A stretch of 7,057 nt of DNA from Desulfocapsaceae bacterium (GCA_029934775.1 JAOZLO010000015.1:10358-17414), one strand, 5' to 3'; positions 1 through 5,192 are shown, numbered from the stretch's first letter. Notes: a model not told the origin generated them from the letters alone. Translations and numbers: made by a program.

Positions 1-686
1 CTCATTTCAACCGGGAGAATTTTTTAAATAATTGCGCAAAATATGTTAAATCAGCTGTGGATATGGAACTGTCCTGGACCATGGATACGTTGAAGAAAAA
101 AAGCGAAGTCCTCTACCCGGGAATTGACTTTACTGAAATTGATAATGCAGGCAGGAAACCCGTTAACGCTATTCCTGTTATTGTCTGGAATCATCGCTGG
201 GAGTATGACAAGAATCCGGAAGAGTTTTTTTCAGGCCTGGTACAACTGGAGAACGATGGGCTTGATTTTAAACTTCTTCTTTTAGGGCAATCATTTCTCT
301 CTTGTCCGAAATGTTTTGAGGATGCTCAAATTCGGTTTAAGGAAAAAATATTGCACAGTGGTTTCGCTGAATCATACTCTGAATACGTGTCTCTCTTACT
401 CCAGGGAGATATAGTCGTTTCAACATCTCTGCATGAATTTTATGGAATTGCAGTGATAGAAGCTCTTAGAGCAGGCTGTACACCTGTGCTTCCTGCTCGT
501 CTCTCCTACCCGGAACTGTTCGAAAAACAATTTCTCTATGGTGAAGGAGAGTTTATACAATATCTGAGAAATACAATGTTAAATCGAAATCTGCCTGAGC
601 CCCTTGAAGTAAAAAGACTCACAGATAAATTCAGCTGGAATACATTATCAAGCAGGTATGAAAAATGGCTCTTCAGCGGAGAATAG
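1..686 (+). CDS. tRNA-queuosine alpha-mannosyltransferase-like protein (GTDC1/QTMAN type), 5' truncated by window
   Basis: The reading frame is open to the window edge (first whole codon at position 3), so the gene starts upstream. A GTG at 57 is not the true start, because the codons before it (HFNRENFLNN) already resemble the family's conserved asparagine-rich segment. The 227 visible residues are the C-terminal glycosyltransferase-B half. They include WNHRWEYDKNPEEFF (fragment residues 62-76), the mark of the GTDC1 family; STSLHEFYGIAVIEALRAGC (about 140-159), holding an E-x7-E pair (E145, E153) as in retaining GT4 enzymes for nucleotide-sugar binding; and SYPELF followed by a late FSW motif. 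Characterised animal members transfer mannose from GDP-mannose to queuosine in the anticodon of tRNA-Asp; the same reaction is inferred here. The enzyme should be cytosolic, with no membrane segment seen. The stop codon abuts the nadA stop on the other strand. Family assignment is firm, the exact sugar and acceptor less so. Confidence 0.82.
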   Translation, partial: HFNRENFLNNCAKYVKSAVDMELSWTMDTLKKKSEVLYPGIDFTEIDNAGRKPVNAIPVIVWNHRWEYDKNPEEFFSGLVQLENDGLDFKLLLLGQSFLSCPKCFEDAQIRFKEKILHSGFAESYSEYVSLLLQGDIVVSTSLHEFYGIAVIEALRAGCTPVLPARLSYPELFEKQFLYGEGEFIQYLRNTMLNRNLPEPLEVKRLTDKFSWNTLSSRYEKWLFSGE

Positions 687-1745
687 TTACTTTTTCATCG
701 TCTTTGCAAAATCGAGCATTCTTCTGATAGGGATCTGCGCTCGTGCCGCGAGTTCAGGGGAAACTCTTATCTCATTTATTTTGTTTGTCAGGACTTCTGC
801 CAGATTTTGAAGCGAGTTCATACCCATCCATGGACAGTTAGCACAACTATGACAGGTTGCGCCCTCACCCACAGTTGGTGCTTCAAGAAGGATTTTTTCT
901 GGTGCCAACTGTTTCATCTTATTAAAAATACCTGCGTCTGTCGCAACTATAAATTCTCTGTTGGGTAAAGTTGTCACTGCCTGGATAAGAGCAGTGGTTG
1001 ATCCTACGATGTCTGCCTGTTCTATAACTTCTTCACGGGATTCCGGGTGCACAAGTACTGCTGCTTCAGGGTGAAGTTTGCGTAATCGATCAAGGGCTAC
1101 AGAACGAAATTCCTCGTGTACAACACAGGAACCCGGCCAGAAAATCATATCTGCACCGGTAAGTTTCTGAACATATCGACCTAGATGTTTATCAGGTCCC
1201 CAAAGTATTTTTTCTTTTTTTCCTGCGAGATGACGAATTATCTGTAATGCTATGCCGGAAGTAACGACCCAGTCTGAACGAGCTTTTACCTCTGCACTGG
1301 TATTGGCATAGACGACAACAGTATGATCGGGGTACTGATCACAGAAAGATGAAAAAAGTTTATGGGGGCATCCCTCATCCAGGGAACAGGTTGCTGCAAG
1401 ATCCGGCATTACCACACGTTTTTCATTGTTTAGAATCTTGGCTGTCTCGCCCATAAATCGAACCCCTGCCACCACTAGAGTTTCAGCGTCATGGTTTGTG
1501 CCAAACCGGGCCATTTCGAGTGAGTCTGCTACACATCCTCCTGTCTCTTCCGCAAGATCCTGAAGTGATCCATCCGTGTAGTAATGGGCAACCAGTACGC
1601 CATTCTGCTCTTTGAGCATCTGTTTGATTCTGTTTTTCAGGGTCTCTAGATCCGCCGCGGAAAGATCTGGCCAGACAGGATGCGGAGGTACCTGAAATGT
1701 TGGAATGGATGGAAAAGGTATCGGAGCTGTCATATCGGGTACCAT
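687..1745 (-). CDS. nadA: Quinolinate synthase NadA
   Basis: This 352-residue protein condenses iminoaspartate (made by NadB) with dihydroxyacetone phosphate to give quinolinate, the de novo precursor of NAD. It is a cytosolic [4Fe-4S] enzyme of three repeated domains. The cluster ligands are visible as C120 (in [15 protein letters not shown]), C207 ([11 protein letters not shown]) and C304 ([10 protein letters not shown]). The spacings of 87 and 97 residues equal those of E. coli C113, C200 and C297. C298, C301 and C304 form the CxxCxxC of the E. coli class. Other family signatures are [20 protein letters not shown] (51-70), [22 protein letters not shown] and [10 protein letters not shown]. 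Length is typical. The ATG at 1745 is preferred because AAAAGG lies 7 nt upstream; a second ATG four codons later has no such site. The gene stands alone here, without nadB or nadC, is convergent with the mannosyltransferase gene and is served by its own spacer. Confidence 0.97.
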   Translation of the reverse strand: MVPDMTAPIPFPSIPTFQVPPHPVWPDLSAADLETLKNRIKQMLKEQNGVLVAHYYTDGSLQDLAEETGGCVADSLEMARFGTNHDAETLVVAGVRFMGETAKILNNEKRVVMPDLAATCSLDEGCPHKLFSSFCDQYPDHTVVVYANTSAEVKARSDWVVTSGIALQIIRHLAGKKEKILWGPDKHLGRYVQKLTGADMIFWPGSCVVHEEFRSVALDRLRKLHPEAAVLVHPESREEVIEQADIVGSTTALIQAVTTLPNREFIVATDAGIFNKMKQLAPEKILLEAPTVGEGATCHSCANCPWMGMNSLQNLAEVLTNKINEIRVSPELAARAQIPIRRMLDFAKTMKK

Positions 1746-1752
1746 TTTAAAG

Positions 1753-1758
1753 CCTTTT
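1753..1758 (-). promoter_or_regulatory. Ribosome-binding site of nadA
   Basis: AAAAGG on the minus strand ends 7 nt before the ATG at 1745. It supports that start over the in-frame ATG four codons downstream, which has no purine-rich site at a suitable distance. Confidence 0.6.
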
Positions 1759-1813
1759 ATTTCTTTAGAACTGATTGAATTGAGTTCGTAAATATTTGGG
1801 CGAAGTTCTCTAT

Positions 1814-1842
1814 AAAATAATTATTTAAGTAAATGCAGGCAA
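1814..1842 (-). promoter_or_regulatory. nadA: Possible sigma-70 promoter of nadA
   Basis: On the minus strand TTGCCT (1842-1837) is followed after 17 nt by TATTTT (1819-1814), giving a predicted leader of about 60 nt before nadA. The spacer contains the near-palindrome ATTTACTTAAAT, which could be an operator overlapping the promoter. The match is moderate and the region is AT-rich, so chance is possible. Confidence 0.33.
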
Positions 1843-1884
1843 CTCCAAAATTGTTATATTTTGAAATTATAAGGGTATAAACCA

Positions 1885-1919
1885 CCAAGGAATTTATCCT
1901 CCCCCTTGTGTGGTACTCA
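1885..1919 (-). repeat. Probable degenerate copy of the 42-bp palindromic repeat
   Basis: The plus strand reads ACCAAGGAATTTATCC, then CTCCCCCTTGTGTGGTACTC. It lines up with the full copy at 2965-3008 through ACCAAG, TTAT, CCCCTTGT and GG-TACT, but the outer stem is lost. It retains its own fold: ACCACCAAGG (1881-1890) pairs with CCTTGTGTGGT with a single bulge. It is read as an old copy in the same orientation as the one at 2967. Similarity is by eye and could be partly chance. Confidence 0.4.
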
Positions 1920-2070
1920 ACAATATATTAAGTACAAGCGGCAAGTCTTGCTGGTAGCATATCTTCAGGAAGTTGTCGAATCTTTTTTCCCGAAAGTATA
2001 TTTTATTTACTTTTTGTTGGAATAGAGTTTGGTTATCTGAAAGTGATATGTTGCTCTATCTGGCAAAAAA

Positions 2071-2087
2071 ATGCAGCTTGTCTGCAT
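2071..2087. other. Small inverted repeat (operator or weak hairpin)
   Basis: ATGCAG and CTGCAT are perfect 6-bp arms around CTTGT, preceded by a run of seven A and followed by ATTTTATTT. It lies about 60 bp before the start of the Fe-S/DUF3786 gene. It could be an operator for that gene or a weak terminator; neither is proven. Confidence 0.35.
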
Positions 2088-2133
2088 ATTTTATTTCACT
2101 GGATGTGATCTATGCACGTTGTATTGAATTGAA

Positions 2134-2138
2134 AAGGA
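2134..2138 (+). promoter_or_regulatory. Ribosome-binding site of the Fe-S/DUF3786 gene
   Basis: AAGGA ends 7 nt before the ATG at 2146. The in-frame ATG at codon 8 (2167) has no comparable site, so the first ATG is chosen. Confidence 0.6.
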
Positions 2139-2145
2139 CAAGTTA

Positions 2146-2946
2146 ATGTTGCAATTTAATAATGTAATGGAAGTTCTTGTATTGCTGAATAAAAGCAACT
2201 GCAGGAAGTGTAATGAAAAAACATGCATGGCATTTGCTGCTGCAGTTTATAGGGGCAAAAAACTGATCAAAGATTGTCCACTGGTGAGTGATGAAATTGC
2301 TGCCAGATATGGAACTTGGAAAAAGCAGGTAGATTTGCATGAGGCAGATCTGGAGAATGCGGTTAATAAAATTAAAAAAGAACTCTTAAAAATTGATTTT
2401 GAAAGCGTTGCTGCCAAAATTGGTGCCACATTTGATGGTAATAGATTAAACTTACAAATAATGGGAAAAAGTTTCAGCGTGGATGCTGAAGGCAATGTTT
2501 ATACTGATATCCATGTGAATCCCTGGGTTCTTGTTTCTACATTCAGTTATATTATCAATTGCAAAGGTATGGTTGTAGAAAAAAACTGGGTGCCATTCAG
2601 AGAGTTGCCCGGTGGTCGTGATAGATTTCGTTTGTTTGGACAGCAGTGTGAAAAACCATTGAAAAGACTGGCTGATAAGCATCCTGATTTGTTGGCAGAT
2701 ATGGCGGAACTTTTTAGTGGTGGGCAAGTGTCTGATCAATATCAATCAGATATATCGGTGGTGTTGTCGCCACTGCCACTGGTACCGATATTAATTTGTT
2801 ACTGGAAAGCTGAGGAAGGTATGGAGTCCAGCCTGAACCTGTTCTTTGATATTACTGCTGAAAAAAATATCGGGATTGAAGCTCTGCATTTGCTTGCTAC
2901 TGGAATTACCCAAATGTTTGAAAAAATCACCTTACGACACGGGTAA
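2146..2946 (+). CDS. Fe-S cluster domain / DUF3786 protein of unknown function
   Basis: The product is 266 residues, with no signal peptide and no membrane segment. Residues about 10-48 form a small four-cysteine domain, C19-x2-C22-x4-C27-x16-C44-P, in the style of the [4Fe-4S] domain (PF04060) found in the acetyl-CoA synthase corrinoid subunit and in RnfB. Residues about 75-260 resemble DUF3786, with the typical late segment PILICYWKAEEG followed by NLFFDITAEKNIGIEAL and a long helix. A charged linker (50-75) joins them. DUF3786 has no established activity; it occurs mainly in anaerobes, sometimes fused to this Fe-S domain. A redox, metal- or corrinoid-related role is inference only. The gene is transcribed divergently from nadA, and nadA is also an Fe-S protein, but no shared pathway can be claimed. 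A palindromic repeat follows 20 bp after the stop, so it is probably a single-gene unit. Confidence 0.75.
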   Translation: MLQFNNVMEVLVLLNKSNCRKCNEKTCMAFAAAVYRGKKLIKDCPLVSDEIAARYGTWKKQVDLHEADLENAVNKIKKELLKIDFESVAAKIGATFDGNRLNLQIMGKSFSVDAEGNVYTDIHVNPWVLVSTFSYIINCKGMVVEKNWVPFRELPGGRDRFRLFGQQCEKPLKRLADKHPDLLADMAELFSGGQVSDQYQSDISVVLSPLPLVPILICYWKAEEGMESSLNLFFDITAEKNIGIEALHLLATGITQMFEKITLRHG

Positions 2947-2966
2947 GAAAACCAATTTATATTACC

Positions 2967-3008
2967 AAGATACTTATACCCCCTTGTTGGGTGTTAGTAT
3001 CTTACTCC
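2967..3008 (-). repeat. 42-bp palindromic repeat, full copy A
   Basis: Read on the minus strand the element begins GGAGTAAGATACTAACACCC and ends GGGGGTATAAGTATCTT. AAGATACT pairs perfectly with AGTATCTT (8 bp), and ACCC with GGGT forms an inner stem around a loop containing ACAAG. It lies 20 bp downstream of the Fe-S/DUF3786 stop codon, where it could act as an mRNA 3'-end hairpin. It is the inverted counterpart of copy C at 3892. No U-run follows on the plus strand, so it is not a classical terminator. Confidence 0.8.
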
Positions 3009-3074
3009 AGTAACCCTGTCATAAAAAATAAGAAAAATTATTTGCCGTATTAATTTGATATTATAACAATATTT

Positions 3075-3142
3075 TCAGTTGTCAGTAACTGATAACTGCA
3101 CACTGAAAACTGATAACTTTCGGTTGCGGATATCCCGCCTTA
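3075..3142 (+). repeat. Composite repeat: AACTGATAACT units plus GC-rich hairpin
   Basis: AACTGATAACT occurs at 3087-3097 and 3108-3118, a 21-bp period. The first belongs to a near-perfect palindrome, CAGTTGTCAGT (3076-3086) with ACTGATAACTG (3088-3098). Directly after it comes GGTTGCGGA...TCCCGCCTTA (3122-3142), which folds as GCGG/CCGC with a bulge and resembles the hairpin at the far end of the window (6980-7000, other strand). The arrangement looks like a dispersed non-coding element inserted upstream of ilvN. Confidence 0.5.
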
Positions 3143-3207
3143 ATGTATTATACTACTCTTTCTGCTATTAATTTATATATTAAGGGTCTTCAGGAGGTGG
3201 TCAGAGA

Positions 3208-3321
3208 ATGTTGTTTGTCCAAACACTGTTCTCGGGGAGTTTCCTGGTTCGTCATAAAAACAGTTCTGAGGGAGAGTTTCATGGAAGAACAATCATATGT
3301 CATGACCATGCTGGTGGCTAA
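3208..3321 (+). CDS. Possible short upstream ORF (37 aa) overlapping the start of ilvN
   Basis: ATG at 3208 is preceded by AGGAGG (3192-3197) with a 10-nt spacer, the strongest Shine-Dalgarno sequence in the window. The frame runs 37 codons (start MLFVQTLFSGSFLVR) and stops at 3319-3321, 41 nt inside ilvN in another frame. The first 14 residues hold several Leu, Val and Phe codons, which would suit a leader peptide. There is no recognisable family, and the second half shows no protein-like bias. It may be a translated leader that couples to ilvN, or only a chance frame. Confidence 0.25.
   Translation: MLFVQTLFSGSFLVRHKNSSEGEFHGRTIICHDHAGG
3228..3284 (+). repeat. Imperfect direct repeat around the ilvN ribosome-binding site
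   Basis: GTTCTCGGGGAGTTTCCTGG (3228-3247) is echoed 35 bp later by GTTCTGAGGGAGAGTTTC (3263-3280) followed by ATGG. The second copy carries the actual site (GGGAG, 6 nt before the ATG at 3281). The first has CTG where the start codon would be. This suggests a local duplication of the translation start region. Confidence 0.4.
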
Positions 3322-3787
3322 TAAGCCAGGAGTCACTTCAAGAGTAACTGGGCTGTTTTCCGGGAGAGGTTACAATATGGAGAGTATCTGTGGTGCTCCT
3401 ACGCATGATCCCGGAATATCTCGGATAACAATAAAAACCAATGCCACTTCAGATCAGTATATTGAAATCCAAAAGCAGCTTAATCGACTCATTGATGTGT
3501 ATAAGCTGAGAGATATGACCATGGAGGAAAAAGCAATAAAACGAGAGATGGCCCTGATCAGTGTTGTTGTAAAACCTGAGAACAGGACAGAGCTGATCCA
3601 GCAGGTCGAAATTTTTAATGCAAAAATTGTCAACGCAGGTGTCGACTCGTATATTATTGAGGTTACAGGTACTGAAGATAAAGTAGATGCCCTGATAAAG
3701 CTGCTCAAGCCTTTGGGAATTAAAAAATTAACACGGTCCGGAGTTCTGGCATTGTACCGTGAGCTGGATGACACGCATCAGGCATAA
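3281..3787 (+). CDS. ilvN: Acetolactate synthase small (regulatory) subunit
   Basis: The 168-residue product is the regulatory subunit (IlvN/IlvH type) that activates acetolactate synthase and makes it sensitive to valine. An N-terminal ACT domain covers residues about 5-78, with KPGVTSRVTGLFSGRGYNME (15-34) and HDPGISRITI (42-51). The C-terminal ALS small-subunit domain covers about 86-160, with IFNAKIVNAG, EVTGTEDKVDALI and a closing TRSGVLALYRE. N14, G17 and N32 match valine-site residues N11, G14 and N29 of E. coli IlvH, so feedback control is probably retained. The frame is open upstream to an ATG at 3143, but 3281 is chosen: GGGAG lies 6 nt before it, the family starts here (E. coli IlvH has 163 residues), and the 46 extra residues match nothing. 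The catalytic-like subunit is not adjacent; an aminotransferase gene lies between. Confidence 0.93.
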   Translation: MEEQSYVMTMLVANKPGVTSRVTGLFSGRGYNMESICGAPTHDPGISRITIKTNATSDQYIEIQKQLNRLIDVYKLRDMTMEEKAIKREMALISVVVKPENRTELIQQVEIFNAKIVNAGVDSYIIEVTGTEDKVDALIKLLKPLGIKKLTRSGVLALYRELDDTHQA

Positions 3788-3816
3788 CATTGTAGAAACT
3801 GATTTTGAGGGTTTCA

Positions 3817-3870
3817 GAACTGAGTGAAAGAATTTCAGGAGCAAGGTACTACACCCCACAAGGGAGTACT
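3817..3870 (+). repeat. 54-bp tandem repeat unit 1, with shortened palindromic element B
   Basis: The unit starts with GAACTGAGTG and holds GGAGCAAGGTACTACACCCC (3838-3857) then ACAAGGGAGTACT. It aligns with the next unit at an offset of 54 bp. The right arm is shorter than in copies A and C, leaving GTACT/AGTAC and CCC/GGG stems. It lies about 30 bp after the ilvN stop. Confidence 0.7.
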
Positions 3871-3933
3871 GAACTGAGTGACAGGAATTAGGGAGTAAGG
3901 TACTAACACCCCGCAAGGGGGTATAAGTACCTT
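3871..3933 (+). repeat. Tandem repeat unit 2, with full palindromic element C (3892-3933)
   Basis: After GAACTGAGTG the element starts GGAGTAAGGTACTAACACCC and ends GGGGGTATAAGTACCTT, 42 bp in all. AAGGTACT pairs with AGTACCTT (8 bp), then a 3x3 internal loop, then ACCCC/GGGGT closing on GCAAG. Compared with copy A the outer stem differs by one G:C for A:T exchange, keeping the pairing. No U-run follows. Confidence 0.8.
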
Positions 3934-3956
3934 GTGGGTATATGTAACTATATAAT
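3928..3956 (+). promoter_or_regulatory. Possible promoter of the aminotransferase gene
   Basis: A perfect -10 hexamer TATAAT (3951-3956) lies 17 nt after TACCTT (3928-3933), a poor -35 formed by the right end of repeat C. TTGTGG at 3932 is only 13 nt away, too close. If active, transcription would start near 3963 and give a leader of about 57 nt, so the aminotransferase could be expressed apart from ilvN. Confidence 0.3.
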
Positions 3957-4000
3957 TTCAAAATATATTTCTCGGTTTCTTGTTTTTTCTTACAGAAGTC

Positions 4001-4017
4001 AGGGAGTAAGGTACTAA
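4001..4017 (+). repeat. Half-copy of the palindromic repeat serving as ribosome-binding site
   Basis: AGGGAGTAAGGTACTAA is identical over 17 nt to 3890-3906 in unit 2, and the preceding ACAGAAGTC resembles the flank of that unit. The copy stops where the ATG of the next gene begins (4020). Its AAGG (4008-4011) sits 8 nt before the ATG, so the left arm of the repeat provides the Shine-Dalgarno sequence. Confidence 0.7.
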
Positions 4018-4019
4018 AT

Positions 4020-5183
4020 ATGAAGCAGAAGAAACTGGCACGGAGAGTGGGTAGAATAGTACCATTCTATGTGATGGATTTACTGGCAAGGGCAAAAGAA
4101 CTTGAAAGCAGCGGCCGGTCAGTTATTCACATGGAAGTTGGAGAACCGGATTTTGTGACAGCACAACCGATAATAGATGCTGGTAAACAAGCCCTCGATG
4201 CAGGACATACAGGATATACACCAGCTTCTGGAATCCCTGAACTGCGAAAAGTGATCGCTCGACACTATGAAGACAGGTTCGGTATTGAGCTTGATCCACG
4301 GCGAGTAATAGTGACACCTGGCTCCTCTGGAGCTCTTCAGCTGATTATAGGAGTACTTGTTGATCCGGGTGAGGAAGTTCTCATGGCGGATCCGGGATAC
4401 CCCTGCAACAAGAATTTTGTGGAGGTTTTTTCCGGGGTTCCTGTACCACTGGCTGTAGGACCGGAAACTGGATATCAGTTGACGGCAGACTTGTTAGAGA
4501 GATCGTGGAGCCCTGAAACATCTGCCGTCCTTGTGGCATCACCATCAAACCCAACGGGAACACTGTTATCGCGCCTGGAAATGGAAAAAATTTATGAACT
4601 GGTCAAGTCTAAAGGTGGTATTCTGATTGTCGATGAAATTTATCAGGAACTGGTCTACAGTGGCGACAGTTATACTGCCCTTGATATCGGTGATGACATT
4701 TTTGTCATTAACAGCTTTTCTAAATATTTTGGTATGACTGGCTGGCGACTTGGCTGGCTTGTTGCTCCGGAACCATATATTGACAATATTGACTGTCTTG
4801 CTCAGAATATCTTCCTTTCCTGTTCTGCACCTGCTCAATATGCTGCCTTACAGGCATTCAGTCCTTCCTGTCACCAGATCATGGAGGAACGCCGTCTGGC
4901 ATTCAGGGAAAGAAGGGATTTTCTACTCCCCGCTTTAACTGAAATTGGCTTTGATATAGCTGTGAAACCGGAGGGAGCATTTTATCTCTATGCAAATTGT
5001 TCGAAGTTAACCGATGACAGTTTTAAATTCTGTTATGATCTTCTGGAAGCTGAAGGTGTGGCAATAACCCCAGGTAAAGATTTTGGCAGTAATAAACCAG
5101 AGCAGCATATACGATTTGCTTACACTACTAGTATTGAAAAAATGAAAGAAGCTGTAAAAAGACTGAAACGTTTTATCGGTTAG
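4020..5183 (+). CDS. Class I/II PLP-dependent aminotransferase
   Basis: The product has 387 residues, normal for fold-type I aminotransferases of the aspartate aminotransferase superfamily. It is cytosolic and would move an amino group between an amino acid and a 2-oxo acid through pyridoxal phosphate. Visible features are MEVGEPDF (38-45), GYTPASGIPELR (65-76), the cofactor phosphate loop GSSGALQ (101-107), SNPTG with N177, VDEIY with D205 and Y208, the Schiff-base lysine K235 in INSFSKYFGMTGWRLGW with R243, and R365 in HIRFAY for the substrate carboxylate. All catalytic residues are present. Motifs do not settle the substrate: alanine, aspartate, valine or an aromatic acid are possible. Its place between the acetolactate synthase small and large subunit genes suggests a branched-chain or pyruvate-linked amino acid, which is inference. 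The ATG at 4020 follows AAGG by 8 nt, within a half-repeat. Confidence 0.92.
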   Translation: MKQKKLARRVGRIVPFYVMDLLARAKELESSGRSVIHMEVGEPDFVTAQPIIDAGKQALDAGHTGYTPASGIPELRKVIARHYEDRFGIELDPRRVIVTPGSSGALQLIIGVLVDPGEEVLMADPGYPCNKNFVEVFSGVPVPLAVGPETGYQLTADLLERSWSPETSAVLVASPSNPTGTLLSRLEMEKIYELVKSKGGILIVDEIYQELVYSGDSYTALDIGDDIFVINSFSKYFGMTGWRLGWLVAPEPYIDNIDCLAQNIFLSCSAPAQYAALQAFSPSCHQIMEERRLAFRERRDFLLPALTEIGFDIAVKPEGAFYLYANCSKLTDDSFKFCYDLLEAEGVAITPGKDFGSNKPEQHIRFAYTTSIEKMKEAVKRLKRFIG

Positions 5184-5192
5184 TCGATAAAA
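5171..5192 (+). other. Hairpin spanning the aminotransferase stop codon
   Basis: TTTTATCG and CGATAAAA are perfect 8-bp arms around GTTAGT, which contains the TAG stop. No T-run follows directly, so it is not a standard intrinsic terminator. It could influence termination of translation, coupling to the downstream gene, or mRNA stability. Confidence 0.45.

Larger units (their letters stand above)
1746..2145. other. Divergent intergenic spacer between nadA and the Fe-S/DUF3786 gene
   Basis: This 400-bp AT-rich stretch has no credible coding frame. It holds a possible minus-strand promoter for nadA (1814-1842), a worn palindromic repeat (1885-1919), an 11-bp palindrome GCAAGTCTTGC (1941-1951) and a small hairpin (2071-2087). 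Promoters for both divergent genes must lie here. I found no convincing sigma-70 pair for the plus-strand gene. Confidence 0.7.

Noticed and set aside
57..59. GTG at 57 as the start of the mannosyltransferase gene
   Set aside because: The frame is open to the window edge and the codons before it match the family, so the gene is truncated by the window, not short.
1866..1871. Perfect TATAAT on the minus strand upstream of nadA
   Set aside because: No acceptable -35 hexamer lies 16-18 nt away, so it is not called as a promoter. The TTGCCT-17-TATTTT pair downstream is better spaced.
2062..2074. Sigma-54-like GG...GC pair before the Fe-S/DUF3786 gene
   Set aside because: The spacing is 9 nt instead of the required 10, and the flanking consensus (CACG, TTGC) is poor.
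3042..3067. TTGCCG and TATAAC as an ilvN promoter
   Set aside because: The spacing is 14 nt, too short for sigma-70, and no better pair was found in this AT-rich stretch.
3143..3280. In-frame extension of ilvN to an ATG at 3143
   Set aside because: It would add 46 residues with no match to the ACT-domain family, has no ribosome-binding site at the right distance, and overlaps the repeat region. The ATG at 3281 has GGGAG at 6 nt and gives the usual length.
3795..3816. GAAAC/GTTTC inverted repeat after ilvN as a terminator
   Set aside because: Only 5 bp, AT-rich and without a T-run; too weak to call.
3087..3933. Repeats in the spacers as a CRISPR array
   Set aside because: Copies are palindromic, in mixed orientation and irregularly spaced, with no regular unique spacers and no cas genes.
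3454..3961. Minus-strand open frames across ilvN and the following spacer
   Set aside because: They are antisense shadows of ilvN or run through the palindromic repeats, and show no family features.
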